A stretch of DNA of 64,000 bases from Cohnella phaseoli (GTDB lineage: Bacteria > Bacillota > Bacilli > Paenibacillales > Paenibacillaceae), in assembly GCF_003386235.1 (NCBI RefSeq), contig NZ_QRDZ01000011.1:62001-126000 (forward strand), in the 5' to 3' direction. Each line of letters begins with the position of its first letter. Position 1 is the stretch's first letter. Both the position numbers and the translations under genes were made by a program. Of the stretch, positions 17,745-26,726 are shown piece by piece. The notes beneath the pieces are model-generated. The model saw nothing but the letters and a program-made list of their open reading frames with translations. It was not told the origin of the DNA and did not search any database.

Positions 17745-18469
17745 ATATCCTGATTTTCGACAGCGAAGAAAAGCTCAACCTGGCGGGAGCCAACATTATC
17801 GTCAGCCAGGTGCAAACCGTTCCGCGGGCGGTGCTCGGTCTGGCTACCGGAGGAACTCCGGTCGGCATCTATAAGGAAATCGTAAGCGACTTTCAAAAAG
17901 GCATGGTCAGCTTCCGCAATGCGACTTCGTTTAACCTCGACGAATACGTCAATCTGAAGAGCGATCACCCTGAAAGCTACTATACCTATATGAACACCCA
18001 TTTGTTCGCGCACATCGACCTGCCTGAAGCGCAGCGCCACATTCCGAACGGCAACGCGTCCGATCTGGAAGCCGAATGCGCGCGCTACGACGAAGCGATC
18101 GAGCTGGCGGGACAGATCGACCTGCAGCTGCTCGGCCTTGGCCATAACGGCCACATCGGCTTCAACGAGCCTGCGCACGCTTTGATCAAAGGCACGCATA
18201 TCGTCGAGCTGGCCGAGAAGACGCGCGAAGCGAACGCCCGCTTCTTCGACTCGATCGACGATGTGCCGAAGCAGGCGCTAACGATGGGCGTAGGCACGAT
18301 CCTCAAGGCGAAGAAAATTTTGCTCGTCGTCAAGGGCGCGGACAAAGCCGACATTATCCAGAAGGCGCTGCAAGATCCGATCACGACCGACGTGCCGGCT
18401 TCGCTGCTGCAGACGCATCCGAATCTGATCGTGCTGCTCGACTCCGCTGCAGCAGGTAAACTGGCATGA
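17741..18469 (+). CDS. nagB: glucosamine-6-phosphate deaminase
   Basis: Converts glucosamine-6-phosphate to fructose-6-phosphate and ammonia, linking amino-sugar catabolism to glycolysis. At 242 aa it has the compact, Bacillus-type length. Conserved features are the phosphate loop LATGGTPVGIY, FNLDEYVNL with the catalytic Asp, and GLGHNGHIGFNEP with catalytic His and the following Glu intact. The segment DDVPKQALTMGVGTIL is also typical. It is coupled to rpiR upstream and nagA downstream through ATGA overlaps. Compare the divergent homologue at 62261-62998, which has Asp in place of this Glu. Confidence 0.96.
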   Translation: MNILIFDSEEKLNLAGANIIVSQVQTVPRAVLGLATGGTPVGIYKEIVSDFQKGMVSFRNATSFNLDEYVNLKSDHPESYYTYMNTHLFAHIDLPEAQRHIPNGNASDLEAECARYDEAIELAGQIDLQLLGLGHNGHIGFNEPAHALIKGTHIVELAEKTREANARFFDSIDDVPKQALTMGVGTILKAKKILLVVKGADKADIIQKALQDPITTDVPASLLQTHPNLIVLLDSAAAGKLA

Positions 18470-19644
18470 GCGGGGCGCTGAAGGAGCTGCTCGTCGTCAA
18501 CGCCCGAGTGCTTGCCCCTGCCGGTACGATTGAGCAGGGCTACGTCCGGATCCAGGACGGCAAAATTACCGCAATCGGAGCCGTTGCGGAACTGGACGGC
18601 GGGTCCGCCGATCTTGAGCGGATTGACGCTCAAGGCGCATGGCTGATTCCCGGCTTCGTCGACGTTCACGTCCACGGCGGCGCGAATCACGATTTTATGG
18701 ATGCCGATGCCGACGGTATTCGGGAAATTACGAAATTTCATGCTTCGAACGGAACGACGAGCATGCTCGCTACGACGCTGACGGCTCCCCGGGAGGAATT
18801 GACGGCGGTGGTCGAGGTGGCCGCCGATTTCATGTCCAAGCCGATGCCTTACGCCAAGCTGGTCGGCGTGCACCTGGAAGGTCCGTTCGTCAGCGTCAAA
18901 TGGAAGGGCGCCCAGAACCCCGCCTACATTCTTCCTCCGCAGACCGAATGGCTGGAGGAGTGGGTCAGCCGCTTCCCCGGCGTCATCAAGCTGCAGACGC
19001 TTGCGCCGGAGCTCGAAGGCTCGCTCGAATACATCGAAAAGCTGGCGGCCAACAACATCGTTCCGAGCTGCGGTCATACCGACGCGACCTACGATCAGAT
19101 TATCGCTGCGGCCGACCACGGCTTGCGCCACGCTACTCATACGTTTAACGCAATGACGCCGCTGCATCACCGCAATCCGGGCACCGTCGGCGCGGTGCTG
19201 TCGGACGACCGCATCGTCGCCGAAGTCATCGCCGACGGCCACCACGTTCACCCGGCGGGAATCAAAATCGTAACTCGCGCCAAGGGCGTGCATAACGTCA
19301 TTCTCGTCACCGACGCGATGGCCGCCGCCGGCATGCCCGACGGAGATTACGATCTCGGCGGACTGCCCGTTCATATGAAATGCGGCGTCGCCCGGCTGAA
19401 GGAGAACGACAGCCTCGCCGGCAGCACGCTGACGATGATCAGCGCCGTGCGCTACCTCGTCAAGGAGGTCGGCGTTGAGCTGGCGGACGCCAGCCGCATG
19501 GCCAGCGCCAATCCGGCGCGTCAGCTTGGCCTGGACGACTCGATCGGCACGCTTGAAGTCGGTAAGCAGGCGGACTTCCTGCTGCTTGACGACGAGCTGA
19601 ATTTGCAGTCGACATGGGTCGACGGCCGCAAGCTGTTTGCTTAG
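18466..19644 (+). CDS. nagA: N-acetylglucosamine-6-phosphate deacetylase
   Basis: Amidohydrolase removing acetate from GlcNAc-6-P, 392 aa. The N-terminal metal motif is DVHVHGG (HxH, as in Bacillus-type enzymes). It is followed by HLEGPFVS, SCGHTDATYDQ, THTFNAMTPLHHRNPG, IADGHHVHP and VTDAMAAAGMPDGDY with the catalytic Asp. The end has AGSTLTM and the usual ASANPAR...G..GKQADF closing block. It is the last gene of the rpiR-nagB-nagA operon, and a strong terminator begins 8 bp after the stop. With NagB it allows use of GlcNAc from chitin or cell-wall turnover. Confidence 0.96.
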   Translation: MSGALKELLVVNARVLAPAGTIEQGYVRIQDGKITAIGAVAELDGGSADLERIDAQGAWLIPGFVDVHVHGGANHDFMDADADGIREITKFHASNGTTSMLATTLTAPREELTAVVEVAADFMSKPMPYAKLVGVHLEGPFVSVKWKGAQNPAYILPPQTEWLEEWVSRFPGVIKLQTLAPELEGSLEYIEKLAANNIVPSCGHTDATYDQIIAAADHGLRHATHTFNAMTPLHHRNPGTVGAVLSDDRIVAEVIADGHHVHPAGIKIVTRAKGVHNVILVTDAMAAAGMPDGDYDLGGLPVHMKCGVARLKENDSLAGSTLTMISAVRYLVKEVGVELADASRMASANPARQLGLDDSIGTLEVGKQADFLLLDDELNLQSTWVDGRKLFA

Positions 19645-19652
19645 TATTGCGC

Positions 19653-19701
19653 AGCGGCTCTCCCTTGCCTCCTGGAGGCGGGCGGGGAGCCGCTTTTTTT
19701 T
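19653..19701 (+). terminator. rho-independent terminator after nagA
   Basis: AGCGGCTCTCCC pairs with GGGGAGCCGCT across a loop that can fold further, followed by a run of eight T. It closes the rpiR-nagB-nagA operon. Confidence 0.9.
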
Positions 19702-19723
19702 GATAGGTTTGAACTTGAGCGCA

Positions 19724-19849
19724 TTTGTACGATAAACCGTACAGATAGCGCTGTTTTGTTGGGCGATGCGTCCATTTTATGCGATTAATCGTACAAAATA
19801 CGACGTTGGAGGGGCCGGGCTGGTGGATTTATAGGATAAATCGTACAAG
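19724..19849. repeat. three palindromic motifs at exact 52-bp spacing
   Basis: Three 22-bp copies related to TTTGTACGA-N4-TCGTACAAA start at 19724, 19776 and 19828. The first reads TTTGTACGATAAACCGTACA, the second ends TTAATCGTACAAA and the third ends TAAATCGTACAAG. The sequences between them are unrelated to each other. They occupy the gap between the nagA terminator and the M23 peptidase gene. The same motif and spacing occur at 5193, 52805 and 56063. Confidence 0.8.
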
Positions 19850-20012
19850 TTCGTACGCGAGCGGATTCGTCGGTTGGCCGCTCTCGCCATGAGTCGTCAC
19901 AATTCATCCTAATTTTACAAGAAAAAAAGGATTATCCGACAAATAGGTCGAATTACCTTCCTCATGATGACTATCGGGAAAACCGATTTTGAACAAATGC
20001 AGGAGGAAAGTC

Positions 20013-21017
20013 ATGAATTGGCGGAATAAGAAATTTACCTTCATGGTGATTCCGGATGCGAACGGCTCGGTAAAACGATTTCAGCTATCGGCGCTGGCGA
20101 TTGCGGGGGCGGGCGCGTTGATCGGGGTTCTGATCGTCTGCTGCATTGCCGCGTTCCTGCTCTACCGGGACAATATTGAGCGAGTCGGACAGCTCCAACA
20201 GGAGCTGGCGGCGGCGACCGGAGACTACGAGAAAATATTAGAAAACAAAAACTTGCATATCAACGAGCTTCAAACCGATCTGACCGATCTGGCCGAGCAG
20301 ACGAAGTCGATGGCTACGCGGCTGCAGGATATCAACGAGCTGGAATCCGAGTTGAAGGAAATGGTCGGTCTCGATCCCTCCGCCTCCTCCAAATCTCCGC
20401 AGGCATACGCAGCGGACGACGGAAGCGAACAAATCGCTATGGACGGCGGAACGGGAGGAGAGGAGCTGCCGATCAACAAAGCGGAGATGGACAGGCTTGT
20501 CGACCGGACGCGCGACAATCTTCAGTCGTTAGACGACCAGTTGGAGGCGATGAAGCCGAAGCTGGAGCTAACCAAGGAATCGGTAGCGAAACAGCTTCAA
20601 GCGCTGGCCGTCACTCCGACAATATGGCCGACCGACTCCCGCCGCGTTACGTCGACGTTCGGCATCCGCAAGGACCCGTTTACGCGCAGAGCGACCTATC
20701 ATGCCGGCCTCGACATCGGCGGCACAACGGGAGATCCGATCTATGCGGCAGCGGACGGTACCGTCGTCGAAGCGAATCGCAGTAGCTCGCACGGCAACCA
20801 CGTGCTGGTTCAGCATTCGAACGGCTTGCAGACGCATTACTCCCATATGAGCAAAATTATCGCCGCCGTCGGCGATAAGGTTCGCAAAGGCGATATTATC
20901 GGAGAGCTCGGCTCCACAGGGCGCAGCACCGGTCCCCATCTTCATTACGAGGTGATCGTAAACGGAGAGCACGTCGATCCCGAGCCTTATCTGAAAGCGT
21001 CAAGGAGGAGCCCGTAA
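20013..21017 (+). CDS. membrane-anchored M23 (LytM-type) peptidase
   Basis: Peptidoglycan-remodelling protein or its non-catalytic relative, 334 aa. A short cytoplasmic head is followed by one membrane span (about 26-50) and a coiled-coil region with leucine/glutamate heptads (about 55-115). After an acidic linker comes a C-terminal M23 domain (about 210-325). Zinc motifs are intact: HAGLDIG (HxxxD) and HLHYEV (HxH), so catalysis is likely. ATG at 20013 has AGGAGG upstream; the earlier TTG at 19989 has none. The bactofilin gene begins 2 bp after its stop, a pairing known to shape cell envelopes in several bacteria. A morphogenetic role is inferred. Confidence 0.93.
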   Translation: MNWRNKKFTFMVIPDANGSVKRFQLSALAIAGAGALIGVLIVCCIAAFLLYRDNIERVGQLQQELAAATGDYEKILENKNLHINELQTDLTDLAEQTKSMATRLQDINELESELKEMVGLDPSASSKSPQAYAADDGSEQIAMDGGTGGEELPINKAEMDRLVDRTRDNLQSLDDQLEAMKPKLELTKESVAKQLQALAVTPTIWPTDSRRVTSTFGIRKDPFTRRATYHAGLDIGGTTGDPIYAAADGTVVEANRSSSHGNHVLVQHSNGLQTHYSHMSKIIAAVGDKVRKGDIIGELGSTGRSTGPHLHYEVIVNGEHVDPEPYLKASRRSP

Positions 21018-21019
21018 CG

Positions 21020-21454
21020 ATGTTCAAAGCGAAAAAAAGCAAAATCGACCCGAATACGACCGATACGCTGATCGGAGAAGGCACATCATTCGAAGGCAGC
21101 ATTCGATCGGAGGGCGGACTGCGCGTGGAGGGCCAGATCGTCGGCGACATCGAATGCGCGGGCGATGTGACGATCGGCGAAAGCGGAGTCGCCCGCTCTC
21201 GCATTCAGGCGCGCAACATTATTATTTCCGGACAAGTCGACGGCAATGTCGCGGCGACGGGCAAGCTGACGATCAAATCCACCGGCAAGCTGCACGGCAA
21301 TTTGTCGACGCCGGAGCTGTCCGTCGAGTCCGGCGGTATTTTCCACGGCACAAGCGAGATGAACGCCGGCACGAAAGCCGAAGCGGCGGAAGGAAACGCT
21401 GCGGCGGGGCGCAAACCGGACGGAGAGGCGAAGACCGCCCAAAAAATCGGATAA
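21020..21454 (+). CDS. bactofilin (polymer-forming cytoskeletal protein)
   Basis: Small cytoskeletal protein, 144 aa. The central DUF583 beta-helix region (about 17-110) consists of short glycine-rich rungs such as EGSIRSEGGLRVEGQIVGDIECAGDVTIGESG and IIISGQVDGNVAATGKL. An N-terminal lysine-rich tail could touch the membrane, and the C-terminus is a disordered Ala/Glu/Lys tail. An AAGGAGG site lies about 11 bp upstream, inside the peptidase gene. Bactofilins polymerise without nucleotide and often localise a neighbouring M23 peptidase. Confidence 0.95.
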   Translation: MFKAKKSKIDPNTTDTLIGEGTSFEGSIRSEGGLRVEGQIVGDIECAGDVTIGESGVARSRIQARNIIISGQVDGNVAATGKLTIKSTGKLHGNLSTPELSVESGGIFHGTSEMNAGTKAEAAEGNAAAGRKPDGEAKTAQKIG

Positions 21455-21522
21455 GTTTGCGCTAGCTTCCGCACTTCGTGTATCATTCATAGATAGACAG
21501 ACAGAACGGAAGGCGGACGGGA

Positions 21523-22383
21523 GTGACCGAATTGGACGAGCAATTAAAAAAAGCTTACGAATTGTTGGGACTGCCTGAGGACGCAACGCGCGAACAGGTA
21601 GAGAATCGGTATTTTATTTTGCTGAAACGGGCTCGGTCGGGCAAAACCCGTTCCGAATCGGGCGAAGAGAACGAAGAGTCCCTCGACCTGAGCGAAATCA
21701 ACCAAGCCTACAACCGCATCATCGGCATCGAATCGGAGAAATCCGGCACAATGGAGAAGCAGTCGAAAGTCGGCCATTTTTTCTACTACTACAAGACTCA
21801 TGTCATCATCGGCCTCCTCATCGTGCTCATTGGAGGCTATATGATCAAAGAAGGCGTCGACAAGAGACGGGAAGCCGCCAACACGCCTCCCGCCAACCTC
21901 GCGGTAAGCGTATTCGGCAACTTCTACTTCGCGGATATGGAGCTGCTGGAGCAAAATATGCTCAAGCTCGTGCCCGAGTGGCAGCGCATCAAGACAACTC
22001 TTGTCTATAATCCGCGTGAGATCCAGAGCCAGCAGGACATGGCGCTGCAGCAAAAAAGCGTGCTTATGCTGATTACGGAAAAAGACGATTTGTACGTCAC
22101 CGACGAGCTAAGCTTCCAGAGTCTGGCCGTACAAGGACTATTCGTTAAGCTGGACGATTTCGTCGCGAAGACCGGTCTGAAAATTCCGGAGCAGCTGCTC
22201 CGAAAATCGAAAACCGAAGAAGATACGGCCGAAGCCGCTTACGGCATCGACCTTACCGGCAGCTCCGTGTTTAACGGCATCGAAATGGCCGGAGAGCGCC
22301 AGATTATCGGTATAAGAGCAACCGAAGACAAATGGGACGACACCCGCAAGCTGCTTGAGAAGCTGCTCGCGTCGATGCCATAA
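21523..22383 (+). CDS. single-pass membrane protein with degenerate J-like N-terminal domain
   Basis: Unnamed family, 286 aa. The first about 65 residues look like a J-domain start (AYELLGLPEDATREQVENRYFILLKRAR...INQAYNRIIG). The HPD tripeptide that stimulates Hsp70 is absent. A membrane span lies at about 92-108 (THVIIGLLIVLIGGYMI). The remaining about 175 residues would be outside the cell and resemble no domain I can name with confidence. GTG at 21523 is used, with a GGAAGG/GGCGG-type site upstream; TTG nine bases later is an alternative. It follows the bactofilin gene by 68 bp and may share its transcript. A shared terminator follows. Confidence 0.8.
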   Translation: MTELDEQLKKAYELLGLPEDATREQVENRYFILLKRARSGKTRSESGEENEESLDLSEINQAYNRIIGIESEKSGTMEKQSKVGHFFYYYKTHVIIGLLIVLIGGYMIKEGVDKRREAANTPPANLAVSVFGNFYFADMELLEQNMLKLVPEWQRIKTTLVYNPREIQSQQDMALQQKSVLMLITEKDDLYVTDELSFQSLAVQGLFVKLDDFVAKTGLKIPEQLLRKSKTEEDTAEAAYGIDLTGSSVFNGIEMAGERQIIGIRATEDKWDDTRKLLEKLLASMP

Positions 22384-22398
22384 GAAGCGACAAAAGAA

Positions 22399-22450
22399 AA
22401 GGCTAATCTCTCGATCGCATTTGACGACGGTCGGGAGATCAGCCTTTTTT
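22399..22450. terminator. bidirectional rho-independent terminator
   Basis: AAGGCTAATCTCTCGA pairs with TCGGGAGATCAGCCTT (two G-U pairs), followed by six T on the plus strand. On the minus strand the stem is followed by TTTTCTTTTG. It separates the convergent membrane-protein gene and DUF1294 gene. Confidence 0.88.
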
Positions 22451-22468
22451 CATTGTGTCAGACAATCG

Positions 22469-22729
22469 TTACTTCCAATACCAATAAGCGAGCGCAAGCT
22501 GGACGACCAAAATCGCCGGCATGCCGAACCTGAACGAAGCATGCTTCGTCTTATGCCTCCAGAAGCTCATGCCAACGATCGCACCTGCCGAGCCTCCTAT
22601 AACCGCCGAGAGAAACAGCGTTCTCTCCGGTATTCTCCGCTCGCGCCTTCTCGCCTTCTGCTTGTCGCTGCCCATCAAATAAAAGGCAATCAGATTAACG
22701 ACGATCAAATATCCGACAACCGCGTACAT
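22469..22729 (-). CDS. DUF1294 small membrane protein
   Basis: An 86-aa protein with an N-terminal span (YAVVGYLIVVNLIAFYLMGSDK) and a basic KARRRERRIPE segment. A second hydrophobic stretch with GGSAGAIVGMSFWRHKTKH follows, and the C-terminus is a hydrophobic WYW. The pattern is that of DUF1294. Its function is unknown. It stands alone, ending at the shared terminator. Confidence 0.88.
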   Translation of the reverse strand: MYAVVGYLIVVNLIAFYLMGSDKQKARRRERRIPERTLFLSAVIGGSAGAIVGMSFWRHKTKHASFRFGMPAILVVQLALAYWYWK

Positions 22730-22771
22730 CCCCGAATCCTCCCATGCCGATTCTTCCTGCCGATCCGTCCG

Positions 22772-22795
22772 GCGCCGCGCTCAAGCGCGGCGCCG
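22772..22795. repeat. perfect GC-rich hairpin between DUF1294 and SLH genes
   Basis: GGCGCCGCGCT at 22772-22782 and AGCGCGGCGCC at 22785-22795 form an 11-bp perfect stem with a 2-base loop. It lies about 75 bp past the SLH protein stop. No T-run follows, so it may stabilise the 3' end rather than terminate by itself. Confidence 0.65.
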
Positions 22796-22868
22796 TGGAC
22801 AGCCTCTCGACCATTGTAACGCGACGGCTCGGATTTGGATATACGATCATGGGCTACGCGGTTCTGAT

Positions 22869-24953
22869 TTACGTGTTAAATCGCACAACGTAGGCATTGT
22901 CTCCGTCTTTGGTCTTCCACCCGTTCCAGCCCGCCGCGTCCGTAATCGTATTCGAACGGAACGTCAATTCGTACTGGCGGTTAGACTTCAGCTCGTCGTC
23001 CAGCTTCAGCACCGCTTCCGTCACGATCTTGCCCGGATCGCCCTGCTCGATATAGTCGATATCTTTTCCGCGTCCATCCTTCTCGCGAAGCTGGAACGCG
23101 GACGTCTTCACATTGCGAACCGGCTCGCTGAACAATACCTTAACCGTGGAGCGATCAAGCACAATCGCATGAGTAACAAACGGAACCGCATTGTCGACGA
23201 CCGTGCCGGCAAATACCGCCGTGTCGGCCCCGCCCGTCGTATTCAGCGCGGCTATGCCGGCAGCGCGGACCGTGTAGACATGCCCGGAGCGGAACAGGTC
23301 GGGATTGGTCGAAGATTTCGTGCGATACTGAATCGTCACCGCTCTGTCGCTTCCCGGCTTGCGCTGAACGAATGCGCTCCAATCCGCCATGGACACCTCG
23401 TTCCCGTTGTCCGTCATGGCGACAAGCTTAACGCCGCCGACATCCGCATCGGACAGCGCCCGCGTAAACGTCAGCTCCACCGTATTTTTGTCGATGGCGA
23501 CCGCGCTCTGCAAGGCGGCCTGCTCGACCGGATTGGCTACGGCTCCGAAGCGCCAGTTCGTCGACGTATCCATCACGTTTCCGGCCAGGTCGGGAATGCC
23601 GCCAACCGTCAGCGTATAGTAGGTGGCGTCGCGCTGCGGTCCGGTTCTCAGCGTGACGGTTTTGCCGTCGCTCTCAAGCGTCGCTTGGAGCACGGCCAGC
23701 CCTTTGTCGATCGAATAGTGATTTGTCAGCACTGCGTGCTGAGGGTCGATCTTCTCGCTGAACTTTACCGTGATCAGCGCCGTCGTCACATCGACCTTCA
23801 CCTCGGTCACTTTCGGCTTCACATTGTCGTTGCTGCCTGTCAAATACAGATCGCTGCGCGTATCCATGACATTGCCGGCCGGGTCCTTAACATTCTGCAC
23901 CGTCAACTGATAGTTGCGTCCGTCCGTCTGCTCCGAGGTTGTGAACGTAACTTTGCGTTTGTCGTCGGACAGCTTAACGCCCGTAATCCGCAGACCGCCG
24001 TTCAACCGATAATTGGCGGAGTTCGTCGCCGAACTGGTCTCTACCGGCTCGGAGAACGTCAACTCGTATGTCCGGTGGGCCACTTTGACCGGCTGCGACA
24101 CAAGCTGCGGCTTCGTCGTGTCTTCCAGCGCGGACGTATAGCTCCATGTCGCGCCGTCGATCGTAACTGTGTGCACCACGCCTCCAAGCTGCCGATCCGT
24201 CCACAGCACGATCGACATCCCGTCCTGGGAGACCGTCGCCTGCAGCACGTTGCGCGTGTTCCCGTATACGTCCTTGACGAGAAAACGGCTTTTGTCGATC
24301 GATTTGTCGTTCGGATCCGCTCTCTGGAACAGTTGAATGCCGATGGATTGGTTCGTCAATTGCTCAACGGAACGTACATACAGCGGCTTGACGTTCGACT
24401 GCTCGTAAATCGCGTAGGCCGCCTCCACCAACAAACCTCGCGTCGCCTCCAACGTATAGTCGCTCAGCTGCGGAATAAGCTTGCGGTCAAGCGCCATGCT
24501 GACCGCCCCCCTTGCCCACGGGGATACTCTTCCAGCTACCGGAGTAGAACCGGAGCCGCTCAAGCCGTAGCTTCTTGTCAGAATAGCGGCAAGCTGCTCC
24601 ACCGTCACGTTGCTCGCCGGCGAGAACGTTCTTGTCTTCGTGCCGTTCATTAGCCCCGCTCTGGCGACCGCCTCGATCTCATGGAATGACCAGCGAGTTG
24701 TCCGCACATCGTCATAGCTCGGCGTCGAGCTTCCGGACGGCAGCTTTAACAGTCGATACAGCACTGCGGCAAGCTGCTCCCGAGACATCGGATCGTACAG
24801 ACGCGAGCTACCGTCGGAGAATCCTGTAAATATGCCTTTCTGCCTAAGCTCCTCGAACTTCTGATCCGTCGTTAAGCCCGAGGCTCCCCATGCGGTCCAA
24901 GGAACGCTTAACATCAGCAGCAACGCGAGCATTCCCGCTACGATTTTTCTCAT
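22869..24953 (-). CDS. S-layer homology (SLH) surface protein with Ig-like repeats
   Basis: Exported cell-surface protein, 694 aa. A signal peptide ends near AWGA (residue 24). Three SLH modules span about 27-195; the third is weak, and these modules normally bind pyruvylated wall polymer. Four or more Ig-like repeats of about 100-110 residues follow. Each has a 'P-V-v....v.l.FSEPV/FSEKI' opening and 'Y.LTV..i.D.AGNVMD' closing, typical of SwmB/Big_5-like adhesin modules. It is a single gene between DUF1294 and a phosphoesterase, on the same strand. It likely serves as a wall-attached structural or adhesion protein; no catalytic domain was seen. Confidence 0.9.
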   Translation of the reverse strand: MRKIVAGMLALLLMLSVPWTAWGASGLTTDQKFEELRQKGIFTGFSDGSSRLYDPMSREQLAAVLYRLLKLPSGSSTPSYDDVRTTRWSFHEIEAVARAGLMNGTKTRTFSPASNVTVEQLAAILTRSYGLSGSGSTPVAGRVSPWARGAVSMALDRKLIPQLSDYTLEATRGLLVEAAYAIYEQSNVKPLYVRSVEQLTNQSIGIQLFQRADPNDKSIDKSRFLVKDVYGNTRNVLQATVSQDGMSIVLWTDRQLGGVVHTVTIDGATWSYTSALEDTTKPQLVSQPVKVAHRTYELTFSEPVETSSATNSANYRLNGGLRITGVKLSDDKRKVTFTTSEQTDGRNYQLTVQNVKDPAGNVMDTRSDLYLTGSNDNVKPKVTEVKVDVTTALITVKFSEKIDPQHAVLTNHYSIDKGLAVLQATLESDGKTVTLRTGPQRDATYYTLTVGGIPDLAGNVMDTSTNWRFGAVANPVEQAALQSAVAIDKNTVELTFTRALSDADVGGVKLVAMTDNGNEVSMADWSAFVQRKPGSDRAVTIQYRTKSSTNPDLFRSGHVYTVRAAGIAALNTTGGADTAVFAGTVVDNAVPFVTHAIVLDRSTVKVLFSEPVRNVKTSAFQLREKDGRGKDIDYIEQGDPGKIVTEAVLKLDDELKSNRQYELTFRSNTITDAAGWNGWKTKDGDNAYVVRFNT

Positions 24954-25160
24954 CCCGCTACTCCTCCTATTCGCTGCCCGATCGCCTTATTAGACTGAAC
25001 GGGATATTGCGGTATAGGGTTTGACGCAGGAAAGATACGTTTTGTTTCTTTTATGAGAAAATTCTTAGGATAAAGGATACAATTGGTAACAGGCTTGTCT
25101 ACGAATTTTTAAGTCGCGGAGGAGTTGATGCGGAGATAAAAAACTGTGGAGCCTTTCAGC

Positions 25161-26102
25161 CTATGCCCGCGAAAACCAGCTCGGCCAGTGGCGATGAGGG
25201 TGATCGACCCTGTGGCCGTTCGCCAGCCGAAGCCATGTCGAGAAGCCCGCCTCTCCGTCGCGGAGCCGGATCACCCGCGCCCCCCTCCGGTGGAACCAAC
25301 GGCCATAGGTGTTGTAGCCGGTCGCTCTGCCGTAAACCAGCTTGATGCCTCTCAGTTCGCCGAAATAATCGTTAGTATGATCGTGCCCGCAAAATACGCC
25401 CGTCACGCCTCCGGTCTCCACCAGCGCGGAGAACAGCCCCGAGTTGACCCGAGGAGCGTGCACCTTCTCGTGACGATGACCGTTGCAGACGCTGGTATTC
25501 CATACTTCGCGATACTCCGGGAGCGGAATATGCTGGAACAGCAGCGCCGGAACCGGAGTCCCGCCGTTGGCCCGCCGCAGCGCGCTCGCCTGCTCGCGAT
25601 ACCAAGCGATCTGATCCGCGCGAATCCAATCGTAGCCGCCCACGGACGGAAGCTCCGAGTAAGCGCCGCTGTCGAGAAAATAGAGCGCAGCACCCGTTTG
25701 TCCCGCAGCATTGCCGATCCGCGCGACAAAGTTGCCGACCCCGGAGACATTGTCCGGTCCCGGTTCGGCAATCGCGCCGCTTAGCTCCAACTGCACACTC
25801 ATCAGTTTCTGCCGCGAGACGGCCCCTTCGCTATCGTGATTGCCGAAGACTGTCGCCCACGGAATTCCGCTGCCGGCGGAGACGGACAGCGCATCGCGGA
25901 AAGAGCTAACCGGGTCGGCGCAGCGCAAGCTGTCGATAATGTCGCCGGTCAGCACGATCAAATCGGGACGTTCCTCCTCCAGTACGCGCTCCATCAAAGC
26001 GCGGGTAAGCGCATCCTTCCTGCCGCCGTTCGTCCAGTGCAGATCGGTGAACTGCACAATCGTGAACGTGCCGTCGGAACGAAATTCCAAGCTGCTTCCC
26101 AT
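25161..26102 (-). CDS. calcineurin-like metallophosphoesterase
   Basis: Predicted phosphoesterase, 313 aa, cytoplasmic (no signal seen). The five metal motifs are intact: FTDLHW (DxH), LTGDIID, FGNHDSEG, a QHIPLPEY histidine, and CGHDHTND. The overall pattern resembles Purple acid/Icc-like phosphatases (PPP1-like, DUF family near YkuE/Dcr2). The substrate cannot be told from sequence. It lies 31 bp downstream of the DUF1904 gene and may share its transcript. Confidence 0.9.
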   Translation of the reverse strand: MGSSLEFRSDGTFTIVQFTDLHWTNGGRKDALTRALMERVLEEERPDLIVLTGDIIDSLRCADPVSSFRDALSVSAGSGIPWATVFGNHDSEGAVSRQKLMSVQLELSGAIAEPGPDNVSGVGNFVARIGNAAGQTGAALYFLDSGAYSELPSVGGYDWIRADQIAWYREQASALRRANGGTPVPALLFQHIPLPEYREVWNTSVCNGHRHEKVHAPRVNSGLFSALVETGGVTGVFCGHDHTNDYFGELRGIKLVYGRATGYNTYGRWFHRRGARVIRLRDGEAGFSTWLRLANGHRVDHPHRHWPSWFSRA

Positions 26103-26133
26103 GCTTCCAACCCAATCCTCTCTCTATGGCCGT

Positions 26134-26643
26134 CTACTCTCTTAGCGCATCGTAAAGCTTGCTAGACATACTTGATCCCATGCCGGCCGACTTCGAAGCG
26201 AGCGCTTTTCGCGCCTTGTGCAGCTCGTCCTTGAGCCGCTTATTTTCCTCCAGCAGCGATTCCGTTTCCCGTTCTGCCGATTCCGTTTGCCGTTCTACCG
26301 ATTCCGCAGCCGGTTCCCTTAGCGACTTTCCGTTGGCGTAATAGCTTTCCTTCTCATAATTGCGGAAGGCAATTTCCAGCTCCGGCACGCCCAGCGAACG
26401 GATATGGCGATCGATGCAGGCCGCGGCGAGATCCCTTACGGCTGTGCCCCGGTCGAACCAGGCTACCTCGACGAAGGGGTAAGAGGGAACAACTTTCCCT
26501 TCGAATAGAGCGGTCGTATGCACACACTCCAACAAAATATAATCCTCCGGGCACCGGCACACGGCTGCCAGCTCCGCGACAAGAGTTTCGCTGATCGCGC
26601 GAACCTGCTCCGGATTTACGCCCCTGAACAATAGATGAGGCAT
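26134..26643 (-). CDS. DUF1904 protein with C-terminal coiled coil
   Basis: A 169-aa protein. Residues 1-105 (PHLLFRGVNPEQVRAISETLVAEL...) match DUF1904, a tautomerase-like small fold. Residues 110-150 are Glu/Lys-rich and predicted coiled coil (TESLLEENKRLKDELHKARKAL). A basic, Ser-rich end follows. The standard DUF1904 protein is shorter, so the tail is an addition. Its function is unknown. Confidence 0.8.
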   Translation of the reverse strand: MPHLLFRGVNPEQVRAISETLVAELAAVCRCPEDYILLECVHTTALFEGKVVPSYPFVEVAWFDRGTAVRDLAAACIDRHIRSLGVPELEIAFRNYEKESYYANGKSLREPAAESVERQTESAERETESLLEENKRLKDELHKARKALASKSAGMGSSMSSKLYDALRE

Positions 26644-26726
26644 CTATACGTACACTCCTTTTTTTCCAATTCATCGGTCCCGCTCTTCGACGGGTCTTTA
26701 GTTCCTATTATAGCCTAAACCCTAGC

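Noticed and set aside
22860..22890. Further copy of the TTTGTACGA-type palindrome (TTTACGTGTTAAATCGCACAAC)
   Set aside because: It lies across the stop of the SLH gene, is isolated and matches poorly, so chance resemblance is likely.
25146..25784. Plus-strand frame opposite the phosphoesterase
   Set aside because: The opposite strand carries all five phosphoesterase motifs, and the plus frame has none.
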